Source: Flaveria trinervia
Taxonomy: Eukaryota > Streptophyta > Magnoliopsida > Asterales > Asteraceae
DNA: 64,000 nucleotides
NCBI GenBank assembly: GCA_025506515.1
Contig: CM046452.1
Span: forward strand, 99,542,311-99,606,310
Direction of reading: 5' to 3'
The stretch's first letter is position 1. Every line of letters begins with the position of its first letter. Below, piece by piece: positions 63,945 through 64,000 of the stretch. The translations under genes and the position numbers were made by a program. The notes beneath the pieces were generated by a model. That model saw nothing but the letters and a program-made list of their open reading frames with translations, made no database searches and was not told the origin of the DNA.

Positions 63945-64000
63945 TTGTCTTAAAGTTCATCCACTATAGGAAGGATATCTAGTGATATAACTTGATAAAT

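Noticed and set aside
1..64000. CRISPR arrays, bacterial operons, tRNA or rRNA genes
   Set aside because: No regular spacer-repeat structure, no rRNA-like sequence and no tRNA cloverleaf with both intact boxes was seen; a tRNAscan run would be the proper test.

Overview
This is a 64 kb piece of a plant nuclear genome. The genes have many short exons separated by AT-rich GT...AG introns, and they belong to plant families: organellar phenylalanyl-tRNA synthetase, GH35 beta-galactosidase with a C-terminal lectin domain, calcium-dependent protein kinase and ABCG25-type half transporter. The spaces between them are AT-rich and full of Helitrons, MITEs, a SINE and a Copia retrotransposon. A eudicot is clear; an asterid such as a member of the Asteraceae is my guess, not a proof. 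No bacterial, phage or CRISPR feature was seen.

Layout. 1-9 kb: repeats (three ~500 bp tandem units, a Helitron, a Tourist-like MITE). 9.0-13.6 kb (minus): organellar PheRS, 10 exons, intact. 14.4-23.9 kb (minus): secreted beta-galactosidase, 18 exons, intact, with a 4.7 kb antisense Copia element in intron 8. 25.1-25.4 kb: SINE with a perfect 16 bp target duplication. 25.7-27.7 kb (plus): CDCA7-like zf-4CXXC_R1 protein, 8 exons, intact. 28.9-31.1 kb: three inverted-repeat elements. 31.3-35.4 kb (plus): mitochondrial ribosomal protein L1. 37.3-37.8 kb (minus): small DUF688-like protein. 39.2-40.2 kb: Helitron with a MITE nested in it. 42.0-44.1 kb (minus): secreted DPP6-N/TolB-like beta-propeller protein. 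46.6-50.9 kb (minus): ABCG25-like transporter. 51-59 kb: gene-free, with a long-TIR element. 59.3-60.0 kb (plus): stand-alone subtilisin-propeptide inhibitor. 60.2-62.3 kb (minus): CPK4/11-like kinase. 63.4-63.9 kb: third Helitron.

Exon structures were worked out by hand from GT/AG sites and codon phase. Five genes close perfectly in frame over all exons (PheRS 429 aa, beta-galactosidase 806 aa, zf-4CXXC 273 aa, inhibitor 107 aa, CDPK 498 aa). The four genes between 31 and 51 kb (L1, DUF688-like, DPP6-like, ABCG25-like) each close only if one base is missing, each time in a short homopolymer (near 34205, 37460, 43211 and 50777). This clustering is the most striking observation. It most simply means residual assembly indels, but real clustered decay is not excluded from sequence alone.

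The genes do not form a functional cluster. An ABA-exporter-like gene and an ABA-signalling-type kinase lie ~10 kb apart, probably by chance. I found no convincing new biological system; the interest lies in nested transposons, the retroelement-bearing intron and the clustered frameshifts.
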